Shown: piece after piece, positions 25,327 through 36,763 of the stretch | How the letters are laid out: the number at the start of each line of letters is the position of its first letter | Numbering within the stretch: the stretch's first letter is position 1 | Source: Varroa destructor | Taxonomy: Eukaryota > Arthropoda > Arachnida > Mesostigmata > Varroidae | Assembly (NCBI RefSeq): GCF_002443255.2 | Contig: NW_019211455.1 | Coordinates: 31,151,778 to 31,215,777 of the forward strand | DNA length: 64,000 bases | Direction of reading: 5' to 3' | Program-made: the position numbers and the translations under genes | Notes under the pieces: generated by a model | Databases searched by the model: none | Told to the model about the DNA's origin: nothing | What the model saw: only the letters and a program-made list of their open reading frames with translations

Positions 25327-27251
25327 CTGCATTGTTTATAATCTACAATAGAAACTTTTACTTATTTCTACTAATTCAGTAACCGCACTTACAATCTACA
25401 GACAGCAAGCTAAGAAAACACGAAACTTATTCACCGTAAACTAACACACAATTTTCGAAAAGGTTATATAATAAAAACATAATCGAATTTACATGACGGC
25501 TCTACCGGAGTAGTTGTTATCGTCACCTGTCAAAGGCAACGGTCGAGGTCGCAGAAAACTCGAGAGGTATCTTATCCTTAGAGAAGCATTTTAAAACAGT
25601 ATTTCAACAAGCAACAAGTTTTATGGATCCGCTACCAACGTAATAGATTATTTTAGACTGGTAAGCGTGTTAATACATACGAACTACAGTTCGAAGGCGT
25701 GTATGTATACGTAAATAACAAAAATTACAGCTGAAATCGTTACATACAGAATAATTTTACACGTGTGAATGTTCTAATATATTTGTTAATTGATAGTCAG
25801 ATCCGTTAATATAGCGATCCACACAACTAACTTCAGCCTCAGTTTCTTCGGTGGACATCATCGTCGTCCTCGTCTTGTATGTCAGCCCCGATGGCAAAGC
25901 CTATTAGTCAAGGGGAAAGTTAAATTCTATTTAAAAATGAATAACAACAATGTTTAAGTACAGCATTGATTCGGTAATCGCCACCATTATCTTCATTGTC
26001 AACTACATTTGTCACGATCGTCTAGACTAGAGTTTACCAACTTTTTTTTACCGCTCCAAACAAGTATGTATCAAAAACGTGCAATTTCTTTTTGTTTCGC
26101 TTTTCGTTGAAAATTGGTGAAGTAGTCCGATATATTTATATCGTGTAAAGTATGATTCCGCGTTTGGAAGGACTTTGTGGCCTATAAAGTTGAAAAATTG
26201 AGTCTTGCAATCAAAAAATAGGTGTCGCTCGGTCATTCCTTGAAGCCCTTGAGGACTAACTAAACATGTCAGATTTTTCTATTAATTAATATTGTTATTT
26301 ACTTGGGAAAACTTTTCGTAAAATTATTCTAAAAACTGTCGTCTATTATGATATAATCGAATATGTAGGTTCTTATTTTAACGGGGTAGGATTTCCCCTA
26401 AGCGGTTGATACATTTTTCACCCGATCGAGCTTCTATAGGTTAATCGCAGGTCAATATACTGCCTTCTTAGATCCATTTTGAACATGTCCTTGGTAATCG
26501 AGGATAGACCGGCAGAACTGTAAGCATTGCTTGTGCAAAGCGCGGTCCACGTCTGGTTGTCTGCTGCTCACAATGTACTCGACTGTTCTTGGCCAGCCAT
26601 CTTGCCAACTCCTGTGCCTCAGAGAGAAAATATTTCAGTTGTCCTCCAAACAACAATGAAGATAGTGTAGTCAGCTTGGTAAAAGTCAGAGTTGTTTATC
26701 ATTTTATTTTTATATAATTAGAATAACTCTAAGTAAGTAGTTATGGAAATTAGGTTGTAGCGTTTCTGTGAAACCGATATTGTGCATAATTCGGTAGAAC
26801 TGAATTAGAATTAACTGGTAATCGGCATTAGTTAAGCGGCAGTAAGAAGGGCCGTTTATACTTCGTGACAATCTCATTTTCATGATAGACATGAACGCTA
26901 ACAAAGACGCCCCCTTTAAACTGAAGACGCCGCAATACTTGCGATGCAAGCACGTAACATATGTTTGGTAGCGGTTTCCAGTGCACTGTGAGTTCTGAAT
27001 TCCAAAGGGGTATGGCCATGCTAATATCGGCAAATCGGTATACGGGTTTTGTAAGAGAAAAAGGTAACTTCGCCTTTTTAGAAGTGCACCCTTATAACGA
27101 GTTAGAGCTTAAACCACCGACCCAAGCACGCTCACGTTAAACTACCACTATAACATTTAGGCTAAGCCGACAGCCCTGTGAAGTAATAACGCGAGACACC
27201 GCCGATGCATTCTATAATCGGCCAATCAGCAAGGGATAATTTCGTAAAATT

Positions 27252-27578
27252 ATGGGCCCGGTGCCTGAACAGTTGACAAGTTGCCGTCCTGAAAGTTCAC
27301 TAGCTCTTCAGTTTTCTTTTTCTTTTTTTGAGTGTTTCCCTCCAGTCCCCCCTGTTGATGGGAATGCAATGTGGTCTTTTTTGCAGCAGTCGACGATAAC
27401 TCGTAATATGCATCTACAAGTAAAATCTATGTTTCAAGTTTCTAGGTCCACTACCGTTGTAAGGGAATCTGCCGGTAATAGGGAGCTACTGACACGAAAC
27501 ATCTTATTCCAGCTAGCTTTCGAGTCTAGATTTCCGAGGGGAATTTCTCAAGCTGTGGTACTCGGAGGTCAACAGTAG
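27252..27578 (+). other. 108-codon open frame with internal strong acceptor (unproven)
   Basis: The frame starts at an ATG and ends in TAG. At 27311-27345 a long pyrimidine tract ends in CAG, one of the best 3' splice-site matches in the window. The frame stays open for about 77 codons after it, so a terminal exon at 27346-27578 is possible. Donor-like GTAAAA (27420) and GTAAGG (27459) follow, allowing a shorter internal exon. Residues 24-37 are rich in F, S and P because they are encoded by that tract. No domain, signal peptide or membrane segment is convincing. The length is compatible with chance. Confidence 0.22.
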
Positions 27579-29475
27579 CCACTGTATGGTGCCATTATGT
27601 AAAATGACGTATATACTGAGATGATGCGCCGGCAGTGCTATTGCAATAAGATGAATTGGCAGACAACGGTAATTCTATCAAGGCATTAGGTAGCTATCAA
27701 AAACAATTGACGATATTTCTCATATGATCATGAGAATGGTGTTTTAAATAATTATCTAAATAATATCGTTGTAGCCCGTGAATGTTAGTTTATATACATT
27801 AATGTGTTTATAGCAATGTGTACAAGCGTTTGCGGAGCTTGTTTTTGGGATCATAAAGTTTGATTCTACATACGTTGCTCTTCTAAGCAACACGTTTGAC
27901 GAATTGGATTTGATCATCGTTTGAGTTTCGTCCAGACCCCTGCACAGGATATATTTGTTGGGTAGTAGACGCGATTGTATTTTGAACATGTAATGAAAAT
28001 ATATCGTTTTACAGACAGCTTACCTTAAATATGGCCAGTTGGACTCTGTTTGAGGGCATGGCCAAAGCGCATTCAACGGTTCATGGAACAGCTTAAATGT
28101 TTCCAGACGCAGGTACTGTGTTCAAAACTGCTCTTGTAGGCACATACTGAATCAATAACATGAAGCAATAAGGAACAAAAACATCTCAGTGTTCCTTTCT
28201 TTTGTCCTATTTTCTACGCGGTTTATGTAATTTTGACAGCTATTGCATGTCGGCGGACCCCGAGCTATCGTAAGTTTGCTAGAAGGAAGTATGACATCGA
28301 GGCCTACAATTCTCACTTGTAAGTACGCATGCCTTTCATAGTCAACAAAATCTCTGTCTGAATCTTTTTGCGTTCGTTTCGTACTATTGATCTATTGTTA
28401 CTTTTTTCTACTTAGCACATACACGTGCGGATTATTTTATATCTGTCTGCTGTGCCCCTCGAACGAGTTGCGTGCACACTGTTTATTTCACAATGTTGAA
28501 ATTAAGCATTTGGCCGATTCCTATAGCTATAGAATTTCTTGTACTATCCCCCGCAGCTAAAAACGCCATCGCTGAAATGCATATATATTTCGATGTTTGT
28601 TAGTAAAGATGGCTTCCTACGCCCGCCGACTAAATGGAGCGCAGTCAAATGGATACGACCCGCATACACGATGCGGCAGGTAAACTGTACATAAACAATG
28701 ACGTAATTTTTCAACTCTAAAGAAAATAGAGCCGTAGTGATCACTTTAGTTGATTACTTTTCACGTTTTAGTGCTATCATTGTAATTTATCACCGTACGT
28801 CTTGCAGCGTTTGCGCGAACAGCTTGGCTGGATTTATGGGCATCAGCAAAACTGCCCACGTATGTCCTGCTGATCTGAGTTATAGATTAGGGTAAACATA
28901 ATGGTAGTAGACAAATATGGATAAGCAATGAGCATAAGCGAAATTTCTGGTGGATGCAGCGTCGAGCCAGATATCATAGCTGGTAGGTAGAAGGTGATGT
29001 AATATTAGGTGTTATCATAACAAACCTGTATTTATAAGAGGCTTCGAAAAGGTTGTGTCGATTTATTAGGTTTGCACGTGTCATTAGTGATATCGATGAT
29101 TTACCTCAGATCTGCATGTGTTTCGAGAATCGATCGTTTGCCCTAGTGATTGGAGCAAATTTTGTAAAGAAAAATAATTGTTTATACATTGCTTGGTCTC
29201 CTCTATTCCTTAAAGCCGAAAACATATTGTTCAGGCGGCTCCACGATAACATGTGCTATTTAGTGTGGCTCGCGCTGGCTCGCAGATAACTATAATATGA
29301 ATGGGAAGATTGGTAACTTTTTGTGATACAACAATTATCTTACGATACATAGCATAAAGCATTATGTTCCAATTACGATCGTGAATACCCTATCACAATA
29401 AATGAGATCAGCAGTCATTATATGTGCTACTACATGTGCTTCTAGTACCTTGAGCCATCTGTAGTTGTACGACGC

Positions 29476-29492
29476 GGATCTTACAAAGATCC
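29476..29492. repeat. Hairpin, 7-bp arms, 3-nt loop
   Basis: GGATCTT and AAGATCC pair perfectly around ACA. Confidence 0.7.
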
Positions 29493-32400
29493 ACTAGCAA
29501 GCCGTCACGTGTCTCTGTGCGCGTACACGCTCTTACTAAACTTGAAGACTCAGTACCTTCTGTATTCGGAAGTCATTGATATACTATTCATTTAGAGAAG
29601 GAGCGGTCGGCGTATTATCTTATCTCTGTAATGTATAGGAGCCCCCCCAAAAATTGCTCTCAGTTTATGCGACGGCGTAGTTCGCAGATCCAATGGAGCA
29701 TTTTAACGGTAATAAACTCTATCTTATTTAAACAAAACAAACAAGGTTAGATTAACATTACGCTTTACCAAGCAGATTCAGTGATATATGTCTCCTACAT
29801 TAGAAATTACCGCAAAAAGGCAGCATTTATAATAATTCTGACCGCTGTCTGATGTCGTTGCCATTTCACTATAGTAAACTTTATAAAACACAAAAAGACA
29901 CCTTCTTCTATCGGCTTCTTGAGCTTTGGACTAGTCTGCTTGCTTCTCTCAGATTTACACGGTATTTTTCCAGACCGTGCAAGCCATCATCTTGTAAGCC
30001 CAAAAAGCAATTCATGGTTACATCAGATAAGTTTTTTTTATACGCAAAAAATAGCTTTGAAAATTTCCATACCCGGCGATAAAATGTGTTCTGAGATAGA
30101 AAAGCTTTCTTTCTGGTCTCTGCATTCACGCACCCGTTAGAATGTTCGAGCTGTGGTGTTTAGCGATGGTGTCTGTAGCGTTTTATTTGTCCTTCCAGAG
30201 AAGCTTAGGTACTTCTCATGCATCCTCTGCAGGGCTTTCTGTTCAAATATTAATGGTCCTATAAGCCCACACAGCTTAAGGCGCAATCGTCAGGTGAATT
30301 CTTTGGGGAAAGGTTGTATGGCTAAGCCGTTCTAGGTATCGGAATTTTGAGTAGGATGTTTGAGCATGACTTCCAGCTAGAAAAAAAATATAACTTCCGG
30401 TTTCATTGTTCTACAGAGTGCCATTGCAGAGTTATCTACGCATGGTAGTTGACCAAATTTTAGTGGCATGTGCCTGAACGAGACACCCCACCAGACAGAT
30501 ATGGCAGCATCGGAAGTTTCATCCTCAATGGAAAAAAGGTGCCACCATTTCTAATGATCCACATTTTAATGTATTTCGATACGAACAGTAAAAGATATGG
30601 TGAGATGTGTACTTTCTTAAAGCGCTTTTTCCTACAGAATTGCTGCCGTAGTTAAGGCTTTCTAGGCTTTTTCCTGCCATCGCTTTCGCCTGATCTGCTT
30701 TCCTCAGAACTTGATTAACTGGCGCGGAGGCAGAGCGGCTTTCAGTGAACAATGATTAAACGCCAGACAAACAGCCGTTCTCCTTTCTTTTGCATTACCA
30801 CTGTCATTGTTCTACTATGGTTTTCCACTGTTTTAACCAGAACACCACGAAGGAAAATAAGTTGGTGGGCTTTGCTCGCAGATTATGTGTATATTAGAGA
30901 TTTAAGCTAGCGTCGAAATACTGTGCAGTAAATTTAAAAAAAAAGTTAAAATTTCCAAAAACTAAAGATAACTCAAATTCCAGTCTTTGTTACAACCTTG
31001 TTAAATCAGTTTTTGACTCTAGCACAAGTGTACGGTAGATCTTGCAAAATATCGCTTACCGCCAAATAACATTGCCCTCTCAGGCCGTCTAGATTGTAGC
31101 GTTTAGATAATATGCAGTCGTTGACTGTCTTCATCCAGTCGTGGTTACTTTTGAGGACTCCTTAGTCTTCCGTTGTTTTTGAATGCGAGCTTCTCTGTTC
31201 GGGTTAACCCTTTTAAGATTTCTTAGCAGACATCTATTTTACCACTTACTGAACAAAACGGTAAGACGCTAGAAAGCTTTATAAACTACGTAACGGCAGT
31301 GTACCCTTGAAAACACCAAGTCACCAGATACAACAATCCTAGCCTCTTCATGAAATACTTGAGATCAATTTGGCAATGTCAATGCATAATATAATTTGTA
31401 AAGCGATATCCTAAGTAGCATAGATATTTCATGAAGAAAAAAGTTATAAAAACAACTTAATCACTGGTCTAAGGTCAGAAGACTTGACTTTCATGAAAAC
31501 AGGCATAAGTCACACTTTCGATGATATGCACAAGTGGTGTTTTTGAGAGCAGTTAGTTGGCTGTTGGCACATTTTAGCTATTTAATAGAGGTTTTCCTGA
31601 TTTTTCGGTAATGCTACAAAGGTAGAGATTACGGAATTAATTATATATCTTAACAGTTCTCGATGGCAGAGCGACAGCATCGGTGACAGAATTGACAGTA
31701 CATTTATAAAACAAAGCATAAGCTTAAGGTTAGTTCCAGTTGAAGAGGATCGAATATCGCCAGATCCAATCGCGTGGAAAAAATTGCAAACCAGATTTGC
31801 AAAGAAAAGGAACGACTCATGAGGTTACGTTCAACCAACACTGAGGACGGAACAAACGATGCCTTATGGTCAGGTTCAGAGTACGCACGACGAAAACAGG
31901 TTCCCGTACAGGAAACAAACTTCTCTGGAAAGAAAAGGATCCTGACCGGGGCGACCTCAGCCTGATAATCTAATCGTGCTAGCCACTCCGTCCTATCAAC
32001 TTGTAGTACTTATCAACATGTACTGCTAAACAAAGATCTGAGCTCATTCGGAGCAGAACTTTAGAACGGAATTGCGAAGTTGGGTCGGCGGAATATAGCG
32101 TTCCAAGGGAAATATGAACGTTAGAGCTAGGCACGATATTAGACCCATACAAAATAGACATCATGCTATGGTGGCGGTAACTGTACTTAAATTATATTAT
32201 CAAGACCCTTTAGGGAAAAAGGATCGAGTAGCATCATTGAAACGCGCCCATGTAGATAGAAGTTGTCTGTTATGATCTTATAATTCTTAAATAGTCTAAT
32301 CTAGATCAGAGTAACTAGATATTCTTATTACGATAAACCGGAACTAAGTATTTTGGGCTCCGCTCGCCGGCTAAGAATAACAATAATAAGCACTTGGATT

Positions 32401-32560
32401 ATTTTTGCTGTCTAATAGTTTTAAGTCAACTAAGCTCTGCGGAAATCGTGCTGAAGTTCCGCGTATAAAATACCAGACGAGTTAACAAAATAGAAGCAAA
32501 ACGTTTACACATATTGACTTTATAGATTTTTTATTGCGAAAAGAAGCAATAATATCAGTG

Positions 32561-32575
32561 TATATATATATATAT
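32561..32575. repeat. (TA)n tract
   Basis: This is an uninterrupted TA tract of 15 nt. Confidence 0.85.
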
Positions 32576-33062
32576 TCCTACCATGTGTTATTGACTATGT
32601 AATGTATTTACTATTTTTTTTTACCATGCGGAAGGACAGTGTTGCGTCGCGATGTTGCGAAGGGCTTCTTCACTGACCAAATTGTTATTTTGACCCGTTG
32701 ATCTAAAGAGAACCCGTAATGGCTTAATGTATTTTCCTGTTAGTCTTAGGGATCCGGGCATTATTTCGCGCTTCATTTCACGCTGAGCCAGCCGTCTGAT
32801 AGAAGGCATAACGGCAGTCACAAAGGACAATACGGGCCTGAAATTTTTATGATGAAATTTACATATGAAAAAAAAAGTATATAATTCGCATGTATGGATA
32901 CATTCGCTACTTAAGAATAAAGATTGCTTTATTTTCTGGTATTTTAATATTGCTTTCAATAGAATACAATTTTAAAAATATAAACGTATGTTTTGCATTG
33001 CCAACACGTTGCTTTGCACAGAACTGCCTAATCTATTAAATAGCAACATATTGTATTATTAT

Positions 33063-33569
33063 TAGTTGTCAAGCGGTCTATACCGAATATCGGTCGTCAC
33101 CCTACCCAGATATATCTTATAATGTAGTAGCTTGTATTTTGTTATTTTCGAAAAAAATTAGGTAGCCCGTAAGTTAATCAGCTTAAGGCCAATAGGTGGA
33201 AATTAAAGCCATTAAATATGTGGAAGTATGCATGATCATACACGTAGCAAATACGCTTCTCTAAATAGTTACGATCTGTCAGAGTAATTGACAGAGGTCA
33301 CTTATGACGTCCTAGAACACTATTCACACATTTAGATTTTTCAATAAAATTGTCTATTTAATTGTTTATAAGCTATTCTATTGTCTGATGAGAAAATCCT
33401 TTATGAACGAACGCATGCCGTCACTGCTCGCATAACCAACGATACGAATATACCGTCTTAACGTACTGTCGCCAAATGTTTGTATTAAGTTGAGCTAGAA
33501 CTTCGCTGTGGATACGAGAAACCTACGAAAAAAAACTAGTTGTCAAGCGTATTTTTTTTGTACCGAATT
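33063..33569. repeat. Dispersed split direct repeat
   Basis: TAGTTGTCAAGCG occurs at 33063-33075 and again at 33537-33549. In both places TACCGAAT follows, after 5 nt in the first copy and 11 nt (including a T8 run) in the second. The shared block of about 21 matched bases with an indel suggests two diverged copies of the same sequence 474 bp apart. Confidence 0.6.
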
Positions 33570-33839
33570 GGTCTTTATGATCGTTCTGCCGGTAAGTTAC
33601 CTAAAATATAGTTCGAGAGCCATAGATTACACTCAAGCGGCACTGCCAAATTTTTGACAGGTTTGCTAAGAATCCAGATTTTCGGGAGAATCAACAACCA
33701 GACAACGATATTGCCAGAAATAGCGCTAATAACGCTAAAAAAAATATTAATCCTAGATTTTACCAGATATCTGAATTAAAACGCGTGTACTATAAGCACG
33801 TCCACATGTTACGACGAACTAAGTCACGACGACACTACT

Positions 33840-33854
33840 AAAAAAAAAAAAAAA
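33840..33854. repeat. Poly-A run of 15
   Basis: This is a simple homopolymer with no recognisable element attached. Confidence 0.85.
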
Positions 33855-35169
33855 CTTCGACGTAAACCGATTGTTAGTTGCTAGGGAATATCACAAACTG
33901 GATATTGAATACTTGTGTCATAGAAGTACCCACTGTAGCATTCAGGGGGTTACGATTCCTATACTAATAACAGTTTTTAAGCATAGTTATTTCAGACGTT
34001 ATAATTCGTAAGTGGCACTTACGCAAGCTGCGTACAAAGAACTGCAGAAAGGTAGTACGTGGCCGTACCACTATGAAAATTTCAAACTACAGAGGGCGGG
34101 GCTGAACATTTACTGCGGCACTATCTGTGAGCCGATTTATGATTTGCACGTCTGAATAGCGATAACAGTAGACACATTTGGAATCTCTTTGCCACGTTGA
34201 TACTGCAGCGTAATTCTGTGCTTACGTGACCGGCAAGCATTTCTCAAGTAACAAAACAAATTTTTCCCAAAGATAGATGTTCTTTGCTAAGTTTGCGATC
34301 GACGCGATTTTGAGAACAGCTAACAAGGGGTTCATAGTTGCATTCTAATAAGTTTATAATAACAAGATTTTCTCATAACGCCTCGCTATTGTCTTTCATT
34401 AGTATCCAATGTAGTTCTGCCGGACGCAGAGAGCGCGTGGTTTGGATAGTGGCACAAGGTTGCCACTTAATCTAAATGGTATATGTGTAAGTAAGTTTAT
34501 GCGGGTGTGTAGCCTAGGTTTTAGTAATCTGATTTAGCCGCGCCCATTTTCAGCCTGGGCTAATAGTGACGCGGAACTCGCCAACCCAAGCCGTAAAACC
34601 TGCTATGCTGAAAGGCACACTTTTGCCCAAATCACGAAAGGTACATAACTTTTTTTGCACGGTTATAGCACGATGGTGTAAATAAATTGTATTCAGATAC
34701 TGCCCGTAATAAAACAAAAAAAGGAAGCTATTGAATAATTTTTGTACGATCTCCATTTAGCGAATAAGGATACGCGTCTGGCAAGTCTCGTCGATTTCTA
34801 ACTATTTGAGAAAGCTATCATGATGAAGAAAATGATAGGAGACATTGATCGATTCTGGCTAGCTCTGCAGAGTCAGCTTCACAACCGCATAAAAGACGGC
34901 TTGTTCCACCAAAGCTCATTATAATACGAAAGCAACAGGTAGAAAAAAGACTAGTGCAACTTCCATGCTACAGTAATATTTGTTCTTCCTATTAGCGCAA
35001 GACACAGGTCAATAAAGTCTAAACGTCAAAATAAATCCGATCTCATAGATTCAGTATAGCAGCCTGTATTTCCGATTTTGCACAACGGCTTGCGGTTTCC
35101 TAGGTCTTAACTGACTCGTGTTTATTTAAACAACGAAATACAAATTCTCATGAGTCATAAGAGAAAGCT

Positions 35170-35188
35170 GAGAGAGAGAGAGAGAGAA
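35170..35188. repeat. (AG)n microsatellite
   Basis: About nine GA units form an uninterrupted tract. Confidence 0.85.
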
Positions 35189-36663
35189 GAACTTTTTTAT
35201 TGCATTCTATGAATTTTTCTAATAATTCGTCACATTTAGTGAACTCACGTACGTGCTTACGTAGCGGTCAACTATGCGGTGCCTCATTGCAGAACAATCA
35301 ACACTGAACTAGTTCTGGCAACGGTCGCTTCCCAGAAAGCGATCATTGTGTTTGCTAGGAAGTCGGCACTCAGTCCGCTTCCTCGTCCTTTCCTCGGTTA
35401 GCGATGAAGTAAGCACTAGGTAACAGCTAAATCAACATGGAATATCAACTAATTAAAGGCCTATGCGAAAGTATACCCAATCTAAGTATTCGTAAGCTAC
35501 CGGCAAAGCAGTATAGCATGTTCTCTCTGTTAATTGCTACCTCACTCATTTCAGTTTCAAGAGACACTGTAGTGCGCACAATCGCCGTGTCCTAGTTGTA
35601 CCTTTATCGAATATGTATATTTTCTTGCGTCCATCTCCCGGAGAAAAAGGAATGACCCCAGCATTAACTCCATCCATAAAGGTCACGAAGGTGTAGTTTA
35701 AAATGTAATGAGATGAAGTGCTGGCTTTGTGCTGAAATCGTTAATTTCTTTTTAATGCATACTTTTCTAGCGATAAGTTCGAGCCTTTTTGAAACTAACT
35801 TAATCATGGCCATAGTAGCGGGTTTCGTGGCTTAAACTCAACCTCAGCTACGGGTTAAAGACTAGATTATCTAAAAATAACACGAAAGTAATAGCTGATA
35901 CGGTAACACTTCAAGGTGATGATCTACTTCAAAATAATTGTTATACTTTATTTAAAGAAGACAAGGTTGAATTAGGTGTCCTTTGACGAAGCGAGTTTTT
36001 TTTTATCCAGTCGAGTCTATTGAGAAATAACTAAATGCACTGCCTAAAATAAAGATAATAAAAAAGTAAATAAAAATATAGATAGCTATAAATACGAGGC
36101 TTGCAAGAATTTTCGCAGTACATTTTTCCTGTACTATCTCTACACTTGAGCATGTTAAAAAAAAGATCAGAATTTGAACTTACCAGTCCCACCGCTGGCT
36201 ATCCGTTCTGCAAAATCCATTGCGTAGAGAACGTAGGATACCAATAGTAAAATGCGAGATAATCTGATCGAGCTTTTGAGTGCCATTGCGCTTTTTTTAA
36301 ATTTTATTACTCAATTTGATTATTATTATGAGAAGCCATTTGACCTGTTTTATATCCCGGCGAGCTAATCTCAGCTCGGGATCGCCATTTTCAACTTCTG
36401 AGTTACAATCTCGCAATACGAAAATTCTCTCGAGGTTTATGCATGAACCGGCAAGTATGATTGACAGACCCTCGACGAGTTTAGTAATTTCAAGAACCAT
36501 CAATCAAACTTAGGCCTGACCTGAGCAACTAGTTTAATTCTTAGATGTCATTGTTAGATTGACCAGAAATAATTGACACGACTTGCTATGACGCTAGCCA
36601 AAAAGGTCACATCATAATAATAAAGTGTGTGCCAAATAAATAAAAAAATATCCGATATATTAA

Positions 36664-36763
36664 NNNNNNNNNNNNNNNNNNNNNNNNNNNNNNNNNNNNN
36701 NNNNNNNNNNNNNNNNNNNNNNNNNNNNNNNNNNNNNNNNNNNNNNNNNNNNNNNNNNNNNNN
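36664..36763. other. Assembly gap, 100 N
   Basis: Exactly 100 undetermined bases are present, a common placeholder length for a gap of unknown size. The left flank is AT-rich and ends TATATTAA, and the right flank begins TATATATTATATA, so the break probably sits in a TA microsatellite that could not be assembled. True distance across it is unknown. Confidence 0.98.

Larger units (their letters stand above)
14296..27251. other. AT-rich stretch with no firm gene
   Basis: No recognisable protein or RNA gene is seen. The stretch includes A13 (16093-16105), TA tracts (16885-16903, 18725-18741, 24476-24508), interleaved direct repeats at 22763-22820 and a 21-nt palindrome at 25306-25326. The longest frame (22358-22681, plus strand, ATG start, 107 codons) has no recognisable domain and is within chance length. 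A minus-strand frame at about 20418-20612 looks coding-like in codon choice and is listed as a finding. Confidence 0.55.
27579..36663. other. AT-rich stretch with no recognisable gene
   Basis: Only short frames without domains are present; the longest is 112 codons on the minus strand at 32621-32959. Simple sequence includes a TA tract at 32561-32575, A15 at 33840-33854 and AG repeats at 35170-35188. A perfect 17-nt hairpin lies at 29476-29492, and a split direct repeat lies at 33063 and 33537. The stretch ends at the assembly gap. Confidence 0.55.
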
